DNA of 64,000 bases from positions 1-64,000 of the IMG/VR virus record IMGVR_UViG_3300042893_000684, one strand, 5' to 3'. Under the pieces are notes generated by a model. The model was given only the letters and a program-made list of their open reading frames with translations. It had not been told where the DNA came from and ran no database searches. The stretch's first letter is position 1. Each line of letters opens with the position of its first letter. The stretch is from a virus. The translations under genes and the position numbers were made by a program. Below are positions 60,401 through 64,000 of the stretch, in pieces.

Positions 60401-60894
60401 ATGTAACAATTGCTGGAACCTCAATAGATTCTTTTGGAATGGACATCTATGTAATAAACAACACTGGAACATTTACGGATCTTGCTAATAGCGAAGAGAA
60501 ACAGTTTGTCGTGGTTGGCAACTATATCGTGCCTTCAGATCCATTTGAATATATTGACCCAGCACTTACAGATGAAGAAAAAAAGGAAATTGTAGGCTTT
60601 GACTCCACATGGATTCAGAGGGAGTCAGAAGCAATTGAGCTATCTAAGTTTATGACAAAGCAGTGGTCTAAGCAGCAAAAGGTTGTCACACTAGAAACAT
60701 TTTTTAATCCCCTAATACAAATAGGAGATATTGTGGAAATTTCTTACCCAGATAATGGACTATATTCTTCTGAAAACTCAACAATACCCGCTGGGTTTCA
60801 GGCTAATAAATTTGTTGTTCTGTCTATTGATAGTACCTACGATAAAGATTCTCCGCCTACAACAAACATAGCTTGTAGGTCAATTTATACATGA
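57496..60894 (+). CDS. Tail-tip hub (Tal/gp27-like) protein, 1132 aa
   Basis: I start at 57496 (MIQVSANTTNALS), where TAATG overlaps the previous stop; the longer frame lies inside that gene. The N-terminal part has CRVEYNMNDLISGV typical of hub proteins. Around residues 335-450 the signature GVFYLDSYEVDEFGEVS, INALDGARELQYI, VWQHIQDLCKDTQMIAVFDN is that of the gp27/hub domain. Later regions have lectin-like beta (SGYFLSVATTQ), and TRYTTPGFPLYPS and ETFFNPLIQIGDIVEISYP near the C-terminus. It forms the tail tip and holds the fibres. Confidence 0.78.
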   Translation: MIQVSANTTNALSKAVNVSVTNGCRVEYNMNDLISGVAVTAPEGVITATLTAPQNQGGYQYKPFEKLFPIKSIIDPRRPKVAGIQYMIAADPSLSTTLAASGSADGKTYAAAKELNKRLYFSGIKTAYKYWVTPKAASGSTSLTNCILTVSYPAVKTAAANKIVLKFETSHSKPTSWNVKLLSLSGVESTIYTGTTCPDNGIVNLYYNGSAWVDVEPATVSTGVDLSGLKLQVNSISTAGGYLGIIEISARLVKDVTDILQSFDISQNSSDSINGLVPVGDVTANYLRLSLNAYDKSYDNYDKTKAFNKNKLSLYENITIRPHVIVESEKINLGVFYLDSYEVDEFGEVSINALDGARELQYIKPPDIVTKDMSTVAIIRRLLDSVGFSNYKFNLVDTDTSIVAPYYWYTDPQKTVWQHIQDLCKDTQMIAVFDNNDVLQFYPRGYIFNTAKNPDASFRYSNTADGKLANISGISIENVPSVKAIKVMYSPQLTSNYDGDADNLYTSPVVTLGSAALMADLPKVATAETDAPKGVIKLRPVEISGAAQQFYSYTGYLVLGKEIIEYDAIKFVYEPVSGSPAVAYKWIKNESDIQSNLGLAKPNTFRPTGEYRIKERNVFNAVTADADLTHSADIDSLRMEWTGQKWNSETGNFTPDNTESAFTLKEVAIKDENGKDLANPNNLFSAIPRSMMTIFAPLGTLKDSTQDPTIKEPVPNKIYTLVTTDTAKYLKGENFSIGTNMYFPLLKNSKGEATGEQRTISGIAFSLNSTNKSGYFLSVATTQNTSADKGFRELSFYKIVDGKLIKMTDSQKEEDGSILTGISGGRLYRIDIRANYSVPTGGSAKVLTLRISINNKEFIVVDQSPITITEKIGIASLQGVSAFDYVYASAIDESDFTADKKYNPYKGFMGGESTIIKTFGEFIFNQKGQTESTSWVREFGPVARELKKITARYTTPGFPLYPSLVNNPDVTIAGTSIDSFGMDIYVINNTGTFTDLANSEEKQFVVVGNYIVPSDPFEYIDPALTDEEKKEIVGFDSTWIQRESEAIELSKFMTKQWSKQQKVVTLETFFNPLIQIGDIVEISYPDNGLYSSENSTIPAGFQANKFVVLSIDSTYDKDSPPTTNIACRSIYT

Positions 60895-60901
60895 GAAATG
60901 G

Positions 60902-60907
60902 TAGAAT
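60902..60907 (+). promoter_or_regulatory. Extended -10 TGGTAGAAT, leaderless
   Basis: TAGAAT (60902-60907), with TGG before it, and an ATG at 60914 exactly 6 nt later. It gives a separate message for the last tail-tip genes in the window. Confidence 0.6.
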
Positions 60908-60913
60908 GTAAAT

Positions 60914-61273
60914 ATGAGTAATATTAAAAACCCAGCGTCCTCAACGGCAAAAGTAAAAAAGCTTTTGCTTTTTGAAGGAGACCCTTTAATTAAAACTCTT
61001 AAGCCAGACTATTATGCTATTGTTGGTAAAGACACGCTGACTGGTATTGCAGACCCTACTGGAGAAGACCCAGGAACAGACCCAGAAGATCCTGGCGAAG
61101 AGGATCCAGGTGAACCAGGTGATGGACTAAAGGCACCATCTTTGTCTGATATAACTCTTATAAGCAAGACTATGGTTACAGACAAAAACAAAAATCAATA
61201 TGTTGAGTTTGTATTTAATGTTAAAAATAGCGGCGGAGAAACAGTAGTGGGGGCAGAGGTTTATGGACAATAG
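60914..61273 (+). CDS. Tail-tip associated protein with acidic Pro-Gly linker, 119 aa
   Basis: A basic, hydrophobic N-terminal part (AKVKKLLLFEGDPLIKT) is followed by an acidic linker of DPGTDPEDPGEEDPGEPG type (about residues 53-72), then a beta segment (YVEFVFNVKNSGGETVVG). The next gene overlaps its last 11 bp. It probably links or decorates the tip. Family not recognised. Confidence 0.6.
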   Translation: MSNIKNPASSTAKVKKLLLFEGDPLIKTLKPDYYAIVGKDTLTGIADPTGEDPGTDPEDPGEEDPGEPGDGLKAPSLSDITLISKTMVTDKNKNQYVEFVFNVKNSGGETVVGAEVYGQ

Positions 61274-62219
61274 AATAAGCTTAGTTGGAGAATATATCTT
61301 TTACGAAGACGGCAAAGAGATATGCCGTAATAAAAACCTAATAACTAAATTTGGTAAAAGATATTTAACACAGTATCTGGCTGGCCAATCAAATACAAAT
61401 TTAAAAGATATTGCAATTGGTATAGGTTCCACTGCGGCATCAGTAAATGACACACAACTGGGATTTGAATTTTATAGATCTCCAGTAACAATGAGTAGCA
61501 TTGACATACAAACTAGCTCAGTAACGGGAGTTAGCACATATGGTGTAGTTCACAAGACAACAATACCAGTAGATGTTGTAGGAGTTATTAATGAATTAGG
61601 TCTTTTCCCAACTGTATCTTTGTCAAGCACAGACTACGCAAGTAATTCTATTTCTACTTTTGAAGATAATCAAAGCTGGGTAGATTCAGGTGGGCTGTAC
61701 CCTACTGTATTAACAACACCAACTCCTAAAATTGGAACTTATTATTTGTCTATGAGTGCATCGGCCTCTGGAGTAAAACAATATTTTAACAATTTTAATA
61801 TAGACGTATCTGGATACAGCGCACTAGATAGCCTAACAATTGCATATCGTCAATCTGATTTAAACTTAGATTACGTATTTGTAAGAATGTATGACTCAAA
61901 CAATAACTACTATGAGATTAGATATGCAGGAGACGTATCAACAGGAGACAAGATTAAATCATTAACTTTAAACAATCTTTACAGCAGCGGCTACGGATCT
62001 GGCCTTCCAGATCAGACTTCTATTGTTAAAATTGGAGTAGGCGTAAAAGCAAAATCATCGGGAGCAACAACAGTTTTGTTTGATGGATTAAGAATTAATG
62101 ACGAAGATGCATTTAGAACAGACTACGGTCTTATTAGTAGATCGGTTTTAACTACTCCTATTGTAAAGACCTTTGGAAAACAAATGGTTATTGAATATAG
62201 AATTGGGTTAGATTTTTAA
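61263..62219 (+). CDS. Tail-tip/fibre protein, 318 aa
   Basis: The N-terminus MDNRISLVGEYIFYEDGKEIC, then a 'NLITKFGKRYLTQYLAG' unit typical of minor tail proteins that attach fibres, and a lectin-like middle (GTYYLSMSASASGVKQYF, LTIAYRQSDLNLDYVFVRMYD). The C-terminal part repeats a strand (TPIVKTFGKQMVIEYRIGL). Its stop overlaps the next start. Probably binds sugars or attaches a fibre. Confidence 0.65.
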   Translation: MDNRISLVGEYIFYEDGKEICRNKNLITKFGKRYLTQYLAGQSNTNLKDIAIGIGSTAASVNDTQLGFEFYRSPVTMSSIDIQTSSVTGVSTYGVVHKTTIPVDVVGVINELGLFPTVSLSSTDYASNSISTFEDNQSWVDSGGLYPTVLTTPTPKIGTYYLSMSASASGVKQYFNNFNIDVSGYSALDSLTIAYRQSDLNLDYVFVRMYDSNNNYYEIRYAGDVSTGDKIKSLTLNNLYSSGYGSGLPDQTSIVKIGVGVKAKSSGATTVLFDGLRINDEDAFRTDYGLISRSVLTTPIVKTFGKQMVIEYRIGLDF

Positions 62220-64000
62220 TGGGTGCTTACGATAGAGATGAAGTTGGTTATAGATTACCACCTGATTTAGAAATAACACCTACAGCAGCTGCTGCCTCTG
62301 CTGCCGTAGGTTCAAAAGATTCCTATACAAAAAAAATAAAGATTCCTCTTATAAAAAATAAAGAATATAGATTTTTCTTTACTTACTTGCATGAAGACCC
62401 AGAAACAAAAGAAATAAAAGAAAGCGACAGGTCTCCCGTATGGAAAGAAACTTTTACTATTCCAAATTTAACTAAGGCTGTAAAAAATTTAACATTAACT
62501 CCAGGATCACAATCTTACGGAGTTAAGTTTGATCTTGACCCTTTAAGTGAACAAGAAGATGTCGTTATATTTGAAAGCCTTACCAGTAATTTTGCTACAC
62601 AAACTATTGTTTATACAGGAACATCTACTAACGTTTCAATTCTTACAACAGGGCCAAACGCATTTGCGCCAAGATGGGTGAAGGTTAGATCCAGAGATAA
62701 ATGGGACGACTTAAATATATCAGAAGCCACTGCTGGACCAGTAACACCTTTTAGTGCAGATGTTGATACAACATATACTGTTGAAAACCCAGCTAGTTCT
62801 TCTGCATCCGCTTCTATTGATCCTAAAGATTTAAGCGGATTTAGTCTTGTTTCAACAATTAGCTGGGCGCAATCTACAAATGTTAAAACGGCGGGATATG
62901 CAATAAGATGGTCAACAGATAATCCAGCAACAGTAACAAATCCTTTATGGGAATACGCATCAGTAAGCGGAATAACAACAACCTCTTTTACCGCAACAGG
63001 ATTAATTCCAAACACAACATATTATTATCAAGTTGCATCAACAACACCATACGATGTCGTAAGTTGGACAGGTGCTGCAAGTGGAACATTTATTGCTTCA
63101 GATGCAGATGGAACAGCGGCAGGTGCATTAGCAAGACTTAAATCTTTTATAGCAATAGGCGGGGCATCGCAAGATCTATTTAAAATAGGAACAGGCATAT
63201 CTCAAAGTATTAATTTAAATACAGATCCGCTTGTAAGCCCAACATTAACTGCGGGAACCTATCATGGAATTATATTAAATAAATCAACTACCAACGTAGG
63301 TAATAACTTTTGGCTTACCACTGGTCAGTTTAGAGTTGGAAACCCAACAGAGTTTATGTACTGGAATGGAACAAACCTATATCTAACTGGAAATGTAAAT
63401 GCTACAGGCGGCAAGTTTACAGGTAATGTCCAGCTAGCGATCCCAGCTGGGGCAACTACAAGTGGTACTCTTTTTGCAGGCGCTAATCCAACATCGGGGG
63501 CAAGAGTAAGATTTAGTAGCGAGGGTATATTTGCATATGATGCTACAAGCACGGACAATGCAACGGGTCAAACATTTTCTTTAGTTCAATCAACAGGTAG
63601 ATTAAATGCCAATTTAGGTACAGTTGGCGGATGGACACTTGCAACAACAGGATTCTCATCAAGCAATACTAAAATTGAAAATGATGGAAACATCACGCTA
63701 GGAAATCAAGTAGGATCAATCTATCCAATAGTCAGACTTAGCGCAACCGATGATTTTAGATTGTGGGTTGGAAGCAACAGCTCTTCAACTGCTAAGTTTA
63801 GAGTTTCAAAAGAAGGTATTCTGTATGCTGAAGGAGCAGTAATAGGTCTAGGAGCAGGATCTACAATTGATGGATACGCAACAACAAGCTCTTTAAATAA
63901 TTACACTCTTACAACTACTACGACAGCAATTAATAGCAGGCTGCAAACCGTTGAAGGTGCTTATGTTACCAATACAACACTTAATACTAATATTGCTACA
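62219..64000 (+). CDS. Large tail-tip fibre protein, 594 codons visible (runs off the right edge)
   Basis: An ATG at 62219 overlaps the previous stop (TAATG), and the frame stays open to the window end without a stop. It has an N-terminal lead, beta/fibronectin-like units (SAVTGPVTP-like, then SVSGITTTSFTATGLIPNT), and repeated units such as TNVGNNFWLTTGQFRVGN and YWNGTNLYLTGNVNATG near residues 360-400. These are typical of J-like/central fibre proteins. It would be the central host-recognition protein; its full size is unknown. Confidence 0.7.
   Translation, partial: MGAYDRDEVGYRLPPDLEITPTAAAASAAVGSKDSYTKKIKIPLIKNKEYRFFFTYLHEDPETKEIKESDRSPVWKETFTIPNLTKAVKNLTLTPGSQSYGVKFDLDPLSEQEDVVIFESLTSNFATQTIVYTGTSTNVSILTTGPNAFAPRWVKVRSRDKWDDLNISEATAGPVTPFSADVDTTYTVENPASSSASASIDPKDLSGFSLVSTISWAQSTNVKTAGYAIRWSTDNPATVTNPLWEYASVSGITTTSFTATGLIPNTTYYYQVASTTPYDVVSWTGAASGTFIASDADGTAAGALARLKSFIAIGGASQDLFKIGTGISQSINLNTDPLVSPTLTAGTYHGIILNKSTTNVGNNFWLTTGQFRVGNPTEFMYWNGTNLYLTGNVNATGGKFTGNVQLAIPAGATTSGTLFAGANPTSGARVRFSSEGIFAYDATSTDNATGQTFSLVQSTGRLNANLGTVGGWTLATTGFSSSNTKIENDGNITLGNQVGSIYPIVRLSATDDFRLWVGSNSSSTAKFRVSKEGILYAEGAVIGLGAGSTIDGYATTSSLNNYTLTTTTTAINSRLQTVEGAYVTNTTLNTNIAT

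Overview
The window is a 64-kb stretch of an AT-rich tailed-phage genome, or a prophage-free contig of one. It carries a complete head-to-tail morphogenesis module: portal, prohead protease/scaffold, major capsid protein, head-tail connectors, tail tube, frameshifted tail chaperones, a 2768-residue tape measure and tail-tip proteins. No integrase, repressor, tRNA or bacterial housekeeping gene was seen. The long tape measure and HK97-type head genes point to a siphovirus. Three things fit an actinobacterial host, possibly a low-GC aquatic one: many promoters with TAnnnT -10 boxes, many start codons exactly 6 nt after the -10 box (leaderless mRNAs), and a class II (B12-dependent) ribonucleotide reductase. 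The host is an inference. The terminase is not in the window.

Layout. 1-600: a divergent control region with the 5' end of a leftward gene at the left edge. 0.6-4.4 kb: small rightward accessory genes (zinc-binding mini-proteins, two DUF6065-like proteins, a 2-oxoglutarate/Fe(II) oxygenase, an HNH protein and four overlapping tiny membrane proteins), closed by a bidirectional terminator. 4.5-5.9 kb: a leftward operon with a membrane-anchored lytic transglycosylase and four small proteins. 6.1-8.4 kb: class II ribonucleotide reductase, then a small holin-like protein with a structured leader and a strong terminator. 8.4-39.4 kb: about 31 kb of virion adhesins and their accessory proteins. This includes tail-fibre proteins, a Hint-domain protein, a run of oxygenase-fold (DSBH) proteins, glycine-rich adhesins with small chaperone-like partners, collagen-like Gly-Pro-Thr fibres with a glycosyltransferase gene between them, LamG-like and fibronectin-like proteins. 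39.5-48.7 kb: portal, protease with a nested scaffold start, capsid, connectors, tail tube and tail chaperones (with a clear -1 slippery site). 48.7-64 kb: tape measure, distal tail and tail-tip proteins, ending in a fibre gene that runs off the right edge.

The most interesting theme is a possible modified-fibre system. BclA-like collagen repeats (Gly-Pro-Thr, Gly-Ala-Thr) occur in several fibres. A GT2 glycosyltransferase with TPR-like repeats lies directly between two of them, and three intact-looking prolyl-hydroxylase-like oxygenases plus two degenerate ones are encoded on the same genome. A cupredoxin-like domain with a full set of type-1 copper ligands ends one of the collagen fibres. 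A second theme is the promoter architecture: leaderless -10/ATG units placed even inside the 3' end of upstream genes, and a repeated 13-bp AGTYRACTAGRAT element that looks like an operator merged with a -10 box.
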